From Candidatus Pantoea formicae (lineage in GTDB: Bacteria > Pseudomonadota > Gammaproteobacteria > Enterobacterales > Enterobacteriaceae), in NCBI RefSeq assembly GCF_011752625.1, contig NZ_VWXD01000001.1:744001-808000 (forward strand): 64,000 bases of DNA, read 5' to 3'. Positions 10,140-19,968 of the stretch are shown here, one piece after another; position 1 is the first letter of the stretch; the number at the start of each line of letters is the position of its first letter. Position numbers and translations under genes: made by a program. The notes under the pieces are model-generated. The model did not search any database. It was not told the origin of the DNA and was given only the letters and a program-made list of their open reading frames with translations.

Positions 10140-13100
10140 TCAGAATTGCCAGCGTACCCCGCCATTGTAACGCCAGCCTTTGGTGCCGTTACCGTCAATC
10201 TCCTGGCGATAATCCGCTTCGACATACAAGGCGAGGTTGCCTTTTAGCGCTGCCGTGCCGCCAATCCCCACGTCCCACATCTGGCCGAACTTGCCGCTAT
10301 CAAAGCTGACATTGTCCGTGCCGCCATTAATGCGCGCGTTGGTGGTGGCTGCACCTCCCCATCCTCGGGTATAGCTGGTGCGTAAATACGGCGTGTATTG
10401 CTGACCTGCGCTGTCCTGCCAGGTACGGTCCAACCTCGCACCTACGCGCCCAATGGTTTGATCGTAGCTTCCCCAACTGACCCGGGTGTTGTCGCGATCG
10501 ACCAAGTCATCCATATTAAGCTGCAAGTACATCAGCTGCGCCTGGGGTTCGAAACGAACACCGTGGCCGAGTTGCCATGGGTAGCCGGTTTCCAGTGAGG
10601 CTCCCCAGCCATTCCCTTTCAACTTACCCACCTCTTTCTGACGCGCAATATCCGTATCACCTCGATACCAGTCAAACGACAGTGCGCCATCCACATAGAA
10701 TCCGCTGTCGCGCAGCCAAGTGGCATAAATTGAAAGCGTATCGCTATCCAGACTCGTCGAGCTGTAACCGTCCGTCGCGTCAGGACGAATACGCGCATTG
10801 CCTCGGGTATAGGCCACACCTGCTCGCAGACTATCACTGGCGCCATCAAGGTGAATCAGATTACCGCCGAGTTGTACCGCGCTGTAATCAAGATCGAAAT
10901 CGTATCCGTACTGACTGAGGCTGCGGTCGCTCTTATACGTCAGATTGGAGCCGAGATAGCGAATAAACATCTCTCCGCCATTGCTCGCCCCCGTGCCGGT
11001 ATCATCGCGCAGTTCGCCTAAACGTTTATGCAGGTCGTCCATCACCGCCATGTTGTAGTAGGCCTGCCCGACGGGGGCAGAAATGTAGGAGGGCATTTGT
11101 GGTGTGAGTTGCGGACGCACCCTATTCCCCGCAGCATCAGTCACGAAATTGTTTGCCAGACGATAATCCCACGCAGAACCGTTGGTGCTGCTGTAGAGAC
11201 CGTATTGATAAGGGCCGAAGGCGACATAGCCGTTTGCCAGAGCAAAGCTGCTCGCATTGGCATTACCCGTCACCTGTGCCAATAACAGTCCTTGATCCGG
11301 CGCAATCACCTGCAAATTGCCCGCCACCGGTTTGACATTTAGTAACGTGGTACCGCTGGTATTGCCATTAACCCGCACGCTGTCGCTGAGACCACCGCTG
11401 GCAAGTTGCGTATTCAGCTTGACGCTGCCCCCTAATGCGTTGAGGTCACCGTCGATGGTCAACGTATTGCCCGGAATACCACTGCCATTGGTCAGGTCCA
11501 AGGTGCCCGCATTATTCACCACCAGCGAGCCGTCTGAGGCACCGCTCAAAAGTGGATTCACACCATCACCCGCAAACAAAGTCGAACCAGAACCGATATT
11601 AATGGTGCTGTGCGCCAGCTTCAGGTTATCGGTTAACGTCCATTGAGTGTTGAAGAAATTGATGGTGCTCCAGCCGCCGCCCAGGTTGGTGCCTTTGCTG
11701 AGATCATCGGCGCTGAATGATCCCCCGCGCGCATTAATCTCGCTGAAATTAAGGGTGCTTCCGATACCATCGGCCGTGGTGATGTGACGCGTATTGGCCA
11801 AGCTGACATTTTCAACCAAGGCTTGATTGGTGCCATTACCCATTGTCAGGCTGCCGTTTAGCGTGCCGCCCGAAACCTGAAGCGTGTCATTGCCGTTGCC
11901 AGTGTCAACATCGCCAATCACATTGCCTGCCAGTAGCGCGATCTGGTCATCACTGTCACCACCAGCCACCACCACCGTTTCCGGGAAGGGTGCACTGATA
12001 TTGCCCTGGTTAATAAAACGCGTCTGACCACCGCGCAAATCGATGATGGGGGATACGGTACTGAGGGAGATGATCCCGCCACGGTTGATCACCTCACTGG
12101 CAGTATGGGTGACGATCGCAGAACCGCCATTTTGATCATACACCGCGATGGTGCCCAGGTTCGTCACGTTGCCGGTGGTGTTCGCACGCACGCCAGTGTT
12201 ATTACCTGAGACAAAAATGTAATAGTTTGGCCCAATGGTCAGATCGTTTTGCGTGACGGAACCGTCTTCATTCGCGAACAGATAACCCGTCCCACTGCCA
12301 TTCCCGGACACATTGATGTACGCATGGCCGTCAGGATCGAACGAGGTTGCTGAACGGATGCCGATACCATCATTAATATCGAGCCGCACATAATTTAGCG
12401 CGATGTTACTGGTTTCTGCGCGGTTATTGATCAACGTTCCGGTTCCGCTTAATACCACATGATCCGCGCTAAAGCCTTGCGCGCCAGTATCAAGCAACAC
12501 CGTATCAGCGCCCTGCGCAAAAATCGAACTGGTATAACTGGTGTACTGTTCACCTTGTCCATCACCGACGATATCCAGCACGGCGCCGTTACCAACCCGG
12601 ATGGCGGCGGTGCCGCCGTTAGCATAGATCTGCCCGCTGTTTTGATAGTAACGCCCCGTGCCTGATGTGGCTTCCAACGCTACGCCCGCAGCGGTTTGAA
12701 TGACTCCACTGTTATACAGATTGCCGTTATCAACGAGGCTGACGCCCACGCTGTTGGCGCCCTTGAGATCAAGGTTGCCCTGGTTATTGATTACGCCGCC
12801 ATTGCCGGCTCGCAAAAGTGTCAATTGATCGCTATTGGATGACAGGCTCTCACTGTTGGAAATGCTGCTTGAACCATCCAGCGCTGCATATCCCACCTGA
12901 TTGGCATCATGGGCGTTGACCACACTGTTCGCGCCAATCACTACCCTACCGCCGTCAACAGCCAGCGCGCCCAACGCATGTTCGCCATACAGATTTATCG
13001 TGCCGTTTTGGTAGAAATACCCCACATCGCCCGCCGCAACACCCCCCACGGAAGGCTGCTCGGCGCTGGCGTTGCCGGCGGTGACATTAAGCGTGCCATC

Positions 13101-15677
13101 GTTGGTGATACGCGCAGCAACCGAGTAACTGTGGCCTTCTGCGTAGAGTCCAGTGCTACCATTGCTGATTGACACTGTGCCGTTGTTCGTGGCATTCGCC
13201 CCCAGCGCCGCCATGCCAGTGGAGCCACTGCCCGTTAGCGTAATATCGCCGTTGTTGATTAACTGCCCCTGACTGCTGGCGATAAAACCAACCTGCTGAC
13301 TCTGTGTACCGCTAAGGTTGGCGTTATTGGTCAACAAGGTATTGGTATAGGGTAAATAGGTTGAGTTGGTGATATTACCGGTGAGATCGGTTCTGTTACC
13401 CTGAACTTGTGCGCCGATGCTGTGTACGCCGTTCATGTTGAAGGTGGTTGCGCTGTCGATAATGCCCTGAGCCGCCCCCTCAATGCGTAAGCCAATCCCA
13501 TTATCACCAAGGTTAAAGATGGCACTGCCGGTGCTGACCTTGGTGTTATCACCGCTGCCCAACACCGCTGTTGAAAGATTCCCGTTCGACGCCAACGTCA
13601 TGCCGCTACCATCAAAGCTTGCGCCATCCTGTACACGAAAAATCGATGAGTTGTCGCCCGTGACGCCATAGCTGCCGTTGGCAGGCAATTGGATATGCGC
13701 ATTCGGGCCGATAGCCAGAAAGGTGATTTGATCGGGGCTGTTATTGCTGGTCGGCACGGCACTTCGTGCCACGTTCACGGTGGCATTACCTTCAGCGCGT
13801 ATTCCAATCGCTCCCGCACCGTTTAAGGTGATCGGTCCGCTGATTTCGGCAGATGCAACGCCGCTCTCAATACCGTTGACCCACACGGCGGTATTGCGCG
13901 TCCCGCTCGCGGCATTGGCATTACCGGCGATAGTTATGGGACCGGTTGACCAGGCATGTGCGAGATACCCGTCATCCGCTGTCACCAGTAGACCCGTACC
14001 GTTATCGCCGTTTAAATTGATCGCTCCAGCGTTGCCGACGTTGCCGCCGCTGCCAGCATTGACCACCTGTAGTGCAGATCCACGCCCATTGACATCAATT
14101 ACGCCATTGTTGCGCGTCACCGCATCCTCAGCACCGTCAACACGCATTGCCGCGCCACTTTGCACTTTTGAACCGATGACAATATGGCCATTGTTGATGA
14201 CGCTGGAGTTATCGGATTGCTGAATGCCAGTGGCACTGCTCAGCACCGTATCGGAGGTGGCATCACCGGGTTGGTTTTGTGGCGTACGGCCCAGGTAAAG
14301 GGTGCCATTATTCGCGAAAGCACTCGTCGCACCGCTCACCGTGACGGCCGTGGCGCTACCCCTGTCGCCCACCAGGTTAATGGTGCCGTTATTCACTGCG
14401 GTGCTGTTCTCCAGCCTGACCGCAGAGCCTGCACTGTTGATAATGCCGTTATTGATAAAGTGGCTGTTGCTGGCATTAACCGCTAGCCCATTGGGTCCCA
14501 GAGTGCTGCTGTCTATGCCACTGCCATCGGCATAGTTGAAGAAACCGCTATTGATAACCCCATTATTGATACCGCTGCTGCCGGTGGTCAGCACCAGTGC
14601 ATCGTCATCGGTTATGCCACTACCGGTACTGGCAAGTTTGCCATTGATAGTTGCTGTGGCACCGTTATCGGCACGCATCGCCCCACCGTTGGCATTCGCC
14701 ACTTCCAGGGTTTTCCCCGCCTCAATGGTGGCATAGGCATTCACACCATCGGCACTCAGCACGATGCGCTCACCTATCGGCAGGAAGGCTTCATCTTCAT
14801 CAGGGGTATTCACGCCCCAAACCACCAGCCCGCTGCTCAACGTCACGGCTTTATTAAACTCAGCGTTGTAGTCATCAGGACTGATCACGCCATTCTGCAG
14901 CTGCTCAATCAGCCAATCGTTGTACTGGTGCAGTTCGCCGAGGTTGGTGATGTTGAAATCAGTGGTATCACCGTAAAGCGTAGTGACGCTAAAGGCACCG
15001 TTATAGCTCACCAGATTCTCGACATTGAGTCCCCAGCGTGACACCGCTGGAATCTGTGTGGCAGTGAACGTGATGCGATTATCCGAATCCCAATTCATAT
15101 TGCCTTTGTTGCTGGCGGTAAAGAGGCGACTCTGTTTCGCTGCCATCTCCCAGCCATTGGTCAACGTGCTGGCACCGTCAGTGCCGAGTTGCACATTTAT
15201 GGTGCCATTGCTGACCGAGGCAACACGGGTATCGATGTACTGCTGATTCTTCACTTCTTCGAAATCGGTGACCACAGTACTGCTGTCTACCGGAGCCAGA
15301 TTACTCAGCGCCGCACTGTTATAGGTTTCGTAGTTACTGTAGGAGCGGTGATCTTCGTTTGGGACAGAGATGGTGAAATCCTGCGCGCCCAAGCTCAAGC
15401 GCTCCTTGCCTAATAGATTGTTGTCCGTGACCAGTCTGCCTTGATCCTGTAATTGACCAATTGTGACCAGAACTTCTCCACTTTTACCTGGTGCAAATTG
15501 CGGTAAACCGGTCAGCGATTGCGTACTGCCATTGCAGACGCAGAACACGCCAACCTTATTGTCATTTTTCGCAGGGTCAAAAGGTTGAATGATGGCAGCA
15601 AGGGGTTGCGTGGCAGGAATGATGACGCCCTGCGCTGCCAGCAAACTGATAACCAACGGTTTTAATTTGAACAACAT
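10140..15677 (-). CDS. large type Va autotransporter adhesin
   Basis: The protein has about 1,845 aa. The start at 15677 (MLFKLKPLVISLLAAQG) has a GGAGGA ribosome-binding site and begins a clear signal peptide ending near residue 30. The passenger (about 35-1570) is rich in Asn, Gly, Ser and Thr, with many imperfect beta-helix-type repeats (INNGVI, NNGTI, VNNGTL and similar), as in AIDA/pertactin-like adhesins. The C-terminal about 270 residues form a beta-barrel, beginning near YYNMAVMDDLHKRLGEL and ending RWQF with the terminal aromatic residue needed for outer-membrane insertion. No protease or other catalytic motif is recognised. A role in surface adhesion or aggregation is inferred. The DNA upstream is much more AT-rich than its neighbours. 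Confidence 0.9.
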   Translation of the reverse strand: MLFKLKPLVISLLAAQGVIIPATQPLAAIIQPFDPAKNDNKVGVFCVCNGSTQSLTGLPQFAPGKSGEVLVTIGQLQDQGRLVTDNNLLGKERLSLGAQDFTISVPNEDHRSYSNYETYNSAALSNLAPVDSSTVVTDFEEVKNQQYIDTRVASVSNGTINVQLGTDGASTLTNGWEMAAKQSRLFTASNKGNMNWDSDNRITFTATQIPAVSRWGLNVENLVSYNGAFSVTTLYGDTTDFNITNLGELHQYNDWLIEQLQNGVISPDDYNAEFNKAVTLSSGLVVWGVNTPDEDEAFLPIGERIVLSADGVNAYATIEAGKTLEVANANGGAMRADNGATATINGKLASTGSGITDDDALVLTTGSSGINNGVINSGFFNYADGSGIDSSTLGPNGLAVNASNSHFINNGIINSAGSAVRLENSTAVNNGTINLVGDRGSATAVTVSGATSAFANNGTLYLGRTPQNQPGDATSDTVLSSATGIQQSDNSSVINNGHIVIGSKVQSGAAMRVDGAEDAVTRNNGVIDVNGRGSALQVVNAGSGGNVGNAGAINLNGDNGTGLLVTADDGYLAHAWSTGPITIAGNANAASGTRNTAVWVNGIESGVASAEISGPITLNGAGAIGIRAEGNATVNVARSAVPTSNNSPDQITFLAIGPNAHIQLPANGSYGVTGDNSSIFRVQDGASFDGSGMTLASNGNLSTAVLGSGDNTKVSTGSAIFNLGDNGIGLRIEGAAQGIIDSATTFNMNGVHSIGAQVQGNRTDLTGNITNSTYLPYTNTLLTNNANLSGTQSQQVGFIASSQGQLINNGDITLTGSGSTGMAALGANATNNGTVSISNGSTGLYAEGHSYSVAARITNDGTLNVTAGNASAEQPSVGGVAAGDVGYFYQNGTINLYGEHALGALAVDGGRVVIGANSVVNAHDANQVGYAALDGSSSISNSESLSSNSDQLTLLRAGNGGVINNQGNLDLKGANSVGVSLVDNGNLYNSGVIQTAAGVALEATSGTGRYYQNSGQIYANGGTAAIRVGNGAVLDIVGDGQGEQYTSYTSSIFAQGADTVLLDTGAQGFSADHVVLSGTGTLINNRAETSNIALNYVRLDINDGIGIRSATSFDPDGHAYINVSGNGSGTGYLFANEDGSVTQNDLTIGPNYYIFVSGNNTGVRANTTGNVTNLGTIAVYDQNGGSAIVTHTASEVINRGGIISLSTVSPIIDLRGGQTRFINQGNISAPFPETVVVAGGDSDDQIALLAGNVIGDVDTGNGNDTLQVSGGTLNGSLTMGNGTNQALVENVSLANTRHITTADGIGSTLNFSEINARGGSFSADDLSKGTNLGGGWSTINFFNTQWTLTDNLKLAHSTINIGSGSTLFAGDGVNPLLSGASDGSLVVNNAGTLDLTNGSGIPGNTLTIDGDLNALGGSVKLNTQLASGGLSDSVRVNGNTSGTTLLNVKPVAGNLQVIAPDQGLLLAQVTGNANASSFALANGYVAFGPYQYGLYSSTNGSAWDYRLANNFVTDAAGNRVRPQLTPQMPSYISAPVGQAYYNMAVMDDLHKRLGELRDDTGTGASNGGEMFIRYLGSNLTYKSDRSLSQYGYDFDLDYSAVQLGGNLIHLDGASDSLRAGVAYTRGNARIRPDATDGYSSTSLDSDTLSIYATWLRDSGFYVDGALSFDWYRGDTDIARQKEVGKLKGNGWGASLETGYPWQLGHGVRFEPQAQLMYLQLNMDDLVDRDNTRVSWGSYDQTIGRVGARLDRTWQDSAGQQYTPYLRTSYTRGWGGAATTNARINGGTDNVSFDSGKFGQMWDVGIGGTAALKGNLALYVEADYRQEIDGNGTKGWRYNGGVRWQF

Positions 15678-16237
15678 CCTTTCCTCCAGAGAGAAAATAA
15701 TATTTTCCACACGGCAACGCAGCGCCATGCATGACAGTTTATTTAATGAATGCGATAAAACATGAATTGATAATGCATGATGTTGAGCAATCACATCATT
15801 TCGTAAAGAAAACGTCTAGCTGGAGTTAAGGTTATGGACTGAACTTAAGGTAAATTAGGAATTAACCCTTTATAATCAACAAGAAAAAACGAATAGCAGC
15901 CTTTAATTAACATGATTAAATTCAATTGTTTGAGTTTAAAAATAACACCAAAAATAACTGTAAAAAATTTACTCCATCGGAAAGCGAACAAACAAAAGAA
16001 ATAGTTAAATAAACAGATCCAATTTTTTTTATTTAAAGCACAACGAAATTAACGCAGCGAATCATCCAGCTAATATCTAATTTTATTACCAGTCACTTTC
16101 CCTGCTTCCCATCGGCTATGTACTCTGTGCAGTATGAATAAAGTCGCACCAGGCTAAATCTGTGATCATTCGCGCAACAAATCAACAAACCTTCTTGTAT
16201 GGTAGTCTAACATTATAAAACAGGCAGGAACTTTGTT
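15678..16237. promoter_or_regulatory. AT-rich divergent regulatory region
   Basis: 560 bp without a gene between the autotransporter and the plus-strand symporter. About 15840-16080 is very AT-rich, with A and T tracts (for example the T-run near 16023), unlike the GC-rich flanking genes. Such DNA is typically curved and bound by H-NS-type silencers upstream of surface-adhesin genes; that role is inferred. Promoters for both flanking genes must lie here, but no single one stands out. Confidence 0.5.
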
Positions 16238-17581
16238 ATGGCATCTTCCACCCTTACCCAGACACAGACCGATCAGGGAAACCACACCTCACTCATTCGT
16301 CGGGTTGCCAGTGCCTCCGCAATTGGTACGGCGGCAGAATATTATGACTTCTTTGCTTATGGCACCGCTGCCGTATTGTTTTTTGGTCATTTGTTTTTTC
16401 CCAGCCACGATCCGTTAATCAGCACCCTCGCCGCTTTTGCCACCTACGCGGTGGGCTTCCTGGCACGCCCAATTGGCGGGATTGTGTTTGGGCACATCGG
16501 CGATAAAGTCGGTCGTAAAAAAGCACTGGTAGCTACCATCCTGATTGTCGGTCTCGGAACCTTCTGTATTGGCGTGCTGCCCACTTACGAAAAAATGGGT
16601 ATCTGGGCTCCTGTATTGCTGATTGCTATCCGACTGTTACAAGGCTTTGGTGTTGGCGGTGAGCAAGCTGGCGCGGTTTTGATGACCGCCGAATATGCGC
16701 AAGCCTCACGCCGTGGCTTCTTTGCTAGCTGGGTGCAAATTGGCGCACCGGTGGGTTTCTTACTGCCGCTGGCACTGTTTGCTATCCTCAACGCCACCTT
16801 ATCTGCCGATCAAATGATGGATTGGGGCTGGCGTGTCCCCTTCCTGCTGAGCGCGGTGCTGGTGATCGTTGGCTTGTTTATTCGTCTGCGTATTGATGAG
16901 TCACCGGTGTTCGCTGCCATTCGTGAAACCAAGGCAGCGGAATCTCGTCCGTTGAAAGAGGTCATCAGCGGCAATCCACGCTTGGTCGTCAATGGCGTAG
17001 CAGCAAAATTGATTGAAGCCTGCGCGTTTGCGCTGTTTACAGTGATCATTCTGGCGTGGGGGAAGGCCAATAATCTCGACTCCGGCATTCTGATGAACAG
17101 CATGATTGTCGCCGTGATTCTGGAAGTCTTCGCCATTCCGTTAATGGGCGCGCTGTCAGATAAAATCGGTCGCAAACCAGTTTATATGATGGGTGCGTTG
17201 CTGATTGTTCTTTCAATCGTGCCGTTCTTTTATGCCTTGTCACAGAACAGCTACTGGTTAACGCAGATTGCCATGATTGTCGCCCTGACCCTTGGCCACA
17301 GCATGTGTTATGCGCCACAAGCGTCTTGGTTCCCTGAGTTGTTCCCGACCCACATCCGCTGCAGCGGTATTGCGGTGATTTGGCAGATCGGCTCCCTGAT
17401 TGGCAGTGGTGTGCTCGGTCTGGTCGCGGTGAAAATTTTGCAAGCCACAGATGGGCATTGGTATGGATTAGCGCTCTATGTGGCCGTGCTGGGTGTGATT
17501 TCGGTGATTGGCCTGTTACGTTTGCCCGAAACAGCGCCGGGTCGCCGTAATGGTGAATATCATCCCTGGCAGCAACATTAA
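16238..17581 (+). CDS. metabolite:H+ symporter (MHS family, MFS superfamily)
   Basis: A 447-residue twelve-helix inner-membrane transporter of the MHS group (ShiA/KgtP/ProP relatives). Signatures are ASAIGTAAEYYDFFAYGTA in helix 1, GHIGDKVGRKKAL in loop 2-3, LLQGFGVGGEQAGA in helix 4 and GALSDKIGRKPVYM in loop 8-9. The C-terminus lacks the long coiled-coil extension of ProP, which argues against an osmosensor. AGGAA precedes the ATG. The next gene encodes a hydroxy-acid oxidase, so a hydroxy or keto acid is a plausible substrate; this is inference from context. Confidence 0.88.
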   Translation: MASSTLTQTQTDQGNHTSLIRRVASASAIGTAAEYYDFFAYGTAAVLFFGHLFFPSHDPLISTLAAFATYAVGFLARPIGGIVFGHIGDKVGRKKALVATILIVGLGTFCIGVLPTYEKMGIWAPVLLIAIRLLQGFGVGGEQAGAVLMTAEYAQASRRGFFASWVQIGAPVGFLLPLALFAILNATLSADQMMDWGWRVPFLLSAVLVIVGLFIRLRIDESPVFAAIRETKAAESRPLKEVISGNPRLVVNGVAAKLIEACAFALFTVIILAWGKANNLDSGILMNSMIVAVILEVFAIPLMGALSDKIGRKPVYMMGALLIVLSIVPFFYALSQNSYWLTQIAMIVALTLGHSMCYAPQASWFPELFPTHIRCSGIAVIWQIGSLIGSGVLGLVAVKILQATDGHWYGLALYVAVLGVISVIGLLRLPETAPGRRNGEYHPWQQH

Positions 17582-17591
17582 TCTTCTTATC

Positions 17592-17617
17592 AGAGCGGCT
17601 GCATGCCGCTCTTTTTC
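17592..17617 (+). terminator. intrinsic terminator after the symporter gene
   Basis: AGAGCGGC (17592-17599) and GCCGCTCT (17105 bases later in the same stem, 17605-17612) form a perfect 8-bp stem with a 5-nt loop followed by TTTTCT. It lies 10 bp after the symporter stop and separates it from the oxidase gene. Confidence 0.85.
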
Positions 17618-17725
17618 TATATGCCATTCTCGCAAAACCTTTTCCATTTTCAGCATTTGCTAAATCTTTCCTGTGCAATAGCATGCTTTTTCATCATGTT
17701 ATCTTCTCCCGCCAGATGGTTTCCT

Positions 17726-18883
17726 ATGAGTAAACTGCTTGAACGTTGTCTTTCTCTGAATGATTTTGAAAAATATGCCGTGAAACGGCTACCTCATCCC
17801 TTGTATGCCTACGTCTCCGGTGGTGTTGAAGACAATATTGCGCTGAACAAAACGCGCAACTCTTATGCACGTTACAGCCTGATTCCAGAAAATATGGTGG
17901 ATGTTTCACAGCGAAATACCGAGGTTGAACTGTTTGGCCATCGCTACGCTGCACCTGTGGGGCTCGCTCCTATGGGCATCTCGGCGATAACCGGGTTTCA
18001 GGGTGATATTGCGCTGGCATGCGCTGCCGCGAAAAAGAATGTGCCCTTTATCATGAGCGGTTCATCGTTAATTCGGCTAGAAGATGTTGCGGAAGTTAAT
18101 GCAAATATGTGGTTTCAGGCTTATCTGCCCAAAACACTGCCAGAGATCGATGCGCTAGTGGATCGTGTGCAACGTGCGGCGATTCCTGTTTTAGTGGTGA
18201 CCGTTGATACCCCCGTTAAAGCCAACCGTGAAAATAATGTCCGTGCCGGATTTGCCACGCCATTTCGTCCCAGTCTTTCTCTGGCTTGGCAAGGTGTTAC
18301 CCACCCGCGCTGGCTTGCTGGCACCCTGATGAGAACGCTGCTGACCAGCGGCATGCCCTATTTTGAAAATAACCAAGCCCTACGCGGTGCTCCGCTTTTT
18401 TCAAATAAAGCAGTACGTGATTTTAGCGGCCGCAGCCATCTTACCTGGCAGCACATTGAACATATCCGCCAGCGCTGGACGGGCAAGATGGTGATCAAAG
18501 GGATTCTCAGTCGCAAGGATGCTCAGCGCTGTAAGACCATGGGCATTGATGGCATTGTGGTGTCAAATCACGGCGGCCGCCAGCTGGACACAGTGATCTC
18601 GCCCATCCATGTGTTACCGGAGATCGTCGAAGCGGCAGGTGACATGACAGTGATGATTGATAGCGGGATCAGGCGCGGGACTGACGTTATTAAGGCGTTG
18701 GCACTGGGCGCAACATCCTGCTTTATAGGACGCCCTTTTAACTATGCTTGCGCAGTGGCAGGCACCGCGGGCGTTGAATGGGCAATCGATCTAATTGTCA
18801 ATGAAGTCAGCCGCGACATTGGCATGCTGGGCGCTCCGTCGTTGGCTGACATCAAACTGCACCATTTACGCCTGACAGAGTGA
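17726..18883 (+). CDS. FMN-dependent alpha-hydroxy-acid dehydrogenase/oxidase
   Basis: A 385-residue TIM-barrel flavoenzyme of the LldD/mandelate dehydrogenase/glycolate oxidase family. It oxidises an L-2-hydroxy acid to the 2-keto acid using FMN. Visible are the N-terminal DFEKYAVKRLPHPLYAYVSGG, the phosphate/FMN region APMGIS, the Lys in KGILSRKDA, the catalytic His/Arg motif SNHGGRQLD, and DSGIRRGTDV for FMN phosphate binding. The start at 17726 (MSKLLERC) fits the family; the long upstream extension to 17603 looks non-coding, although an ATG at 17696 is possible. The ribosome-binding site is weak. It follows a terminator, so it has its own promoter. The substrate is unknown. Confidence 0.85.
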   Translation: MSKLLERCLSLNDFEKYAVKRLPHPLYAYVSGGVEDNIALNKTRNSYARYSLIPENMVDVSQRNTEVELFGHRYAAPVGLAPMGISAITGFQGDIALACAAAKKNVPFIMSGSSLIRLEDVAEVNANMWFQAYLPKTLPEIDALVDRVQRAAIPVLVVTVDTPVKANRENNVRAGFATPFRPSLSLAWQGVTHPRWLAGTLMRTLLTSGMPYFENNQALRGAPLFSNKAVRDFSGRSHLTWQHIEHIRQRWTGKMVIKGILSRKDAQRCKTMGIDGIVVSNHGGRQLDTVISPIHVLPEIVEAAGDMTVMIDSGIRRGTDVIKALALGATSCFIGRPFNYACAVAGTAGVEWAIDLIVNEVSRDIGMLGAPSLADIKLHHLRLTE

Positions 18884-19013
18884 CGTTGTCACTTAATCTA
18901 ATCAGCCCATGAAGCGCGGTATTAGACCGTTTTTGTGAAGGCGTAGATGGAGACAATGCCGCCTAATGGCGTAATAGTTATCAGTTTAGCATGTGGTGAT
19001 AACGCAGTCTGGT

Positions 19014-19504
19014 GCCGCTCTGGGGCTGGCTGTCCTCGCGCCGCTGACGCGGTACCTTCACTTCACTCGTCAGCCTGACGGACCGGTGCAGAAGGGACTT
19101 TCCCTGTCCCGGCTGCACCTTTCGCCAGCATCCATGCTGGCTCTCCTGGCTTCCTCATTCCGTTCAGCGCTGCGAAATGCCAGCCCCAGAGCGGCCCCAG
19201 CCTGCTTGCTGACATCTGTTCACGCTGTTGGAGAGGGTTCGATGGTGAAGACTCTGGCGCTTTTACTGCCACAAAGGGCACAGTGTCTGAGGCCACAGCG
19301 CCTCTGCTGCTGCAACGGGCTATTCGCAGCGCTGAGGCGGAGACGTTGTGCCAGGAGCCAGTCGCAGGGATGCGACAGGCAGTTCGGGTCGACCAGGACG
19401 GCCGTACCCGAACGTTCCGGCCGGCACAATGTTGCAGCCGAGGGCACCGCGTAGCGGCGCGAGGACGGCCCGGCAGCAGCAAAGGCGCTGTGGTCCGCAC
19501 CAAA
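19014..19504. repeat. GC-rich structured noncoding element with long-range inverted repeats
   Basis: No convincing gene occupies 18884-19593. Perfect 17-bp arms lie at 19014-19030 and 19179-19195. Imperfect 22/23-bp arms lie at 19291-19312 and 19474-19496. A third pair, 19032-19056 against 19442-19466, spans the whole element (25 bp, four differences or gaps). Local hairpins include GCCAGCA/TGCTGGC near 19126-19143, GTCGCA/TGCGAC near 19361-19376 and GTTCGGGT/ACCCGAAC near 19382-19413, the last two enclosed by TTGTGCC/GGCACAA. ORFs are open on both strands, which reflects high GC rather than coding. It could be a structured RNA, a foldback/MITE-like repeat or a decayed phage segment; the strand is unknown. 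Confidence 0.6.
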
Positions 19505-19521
19505 ACGCGCATAAGAAAAGA

Positions 19522-19544
19522 CCGCCATTTATATAAAATGGCGG
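19522..19544 (-). terminator. terminator of the arn operon
   Basis: CCGCCATTT (19522-19530) and AAATGGCGG (19536-19544) make a perfect 9-bp stem with a 5-nt loop. Read on the minus strand it is followed by TCTTTTCTT. It lies 50 bp beyond the arnF stop codon. Confidence 0.75.
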
Positions 19545-19593
19545 CCTCATTCGAACAGCACCTTAACTGACAGGTATTACGCCTAATTGCACC

Positions 19594-19968
19594 CTATTTA
19601 TTTCGTGGTAAAGATACGCAAAGCAGACCGAGAACAATCAGCAGTACACCTGCAAAATTGCTCCAGCGAAAAGGTTCACCAAACATCGGCAAAGAGATAG
19701 CGGCGAGCCACACCAACACATAGCTCAGACTCAGCAGCGGATAGAGCCGGTTAAGTGGCAAATGACGCAGCGCCAGCATCCAGCACAACATGGAGAGTGC
19801 ATAAGCGCCAAGTCCCAAACATAGCAGCAGTAAAGGTTTAACGTGCTGCCCTATTTGTGGACTCAGGATCTCAGCCAGCGGCGGGAATTGTTGCATTGCC
19901 GCGCGCAGCACCAGTTGCGCAAGCGATACCAGCAGCACGCTGCACAACGCAAGCATTACCCCTTTCAT
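19594..19968 (-). CDS. arnF: undecaprenyl-phosphate-L-Ara4N flippase subunit ArnF
   Basis: Small EamA/SMR-type inner-membrane protein of 124 aa with four predicted helices. Together with ArnE it moves L-Ara4N-undecaprenyl phosphate to the periplasmic face. The conserved LLSLSYVLVWLAAISLPMFG stretch closely matches E. coli ArnF (SYVLVWIASMVLPGW). The start at 19968 (MKGVMLALCS) overlaps the arnE stop by 4 bp; the longer frame to 20022 would run deep into arnE. It is the last gene of arnBCADTEF, followed by a terminator. Confidence 0.93.
   Translation of the reverse strand: MKGVMLALCSVLLVSLAQLVLRAAMQQFPPLAEILSPQIGQHVKPLLLLCLGLGAYALSMLCWMLALRHLPLNRLYPLLSLSYVLVWLAAISLPMFGEPFRWSNFAGVLLIVLGLLCVSLPRNK

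Noticed and set aside
10398..15413. Many ORFs antisense to the autotransporter
   Set aside because: They follow from the repetitive codon pattern of the passenger and have no start signals or recognisable domains.
19063..19570. Several overlapping ORFs of 62-153 codons on both strands
   Set aside because: They overlap each other in opposite directions, lack good ribosome-binding sites, and are rich in Arg, Pro, Ala and Cys as expected for open frames in GC-rich structured DNA.
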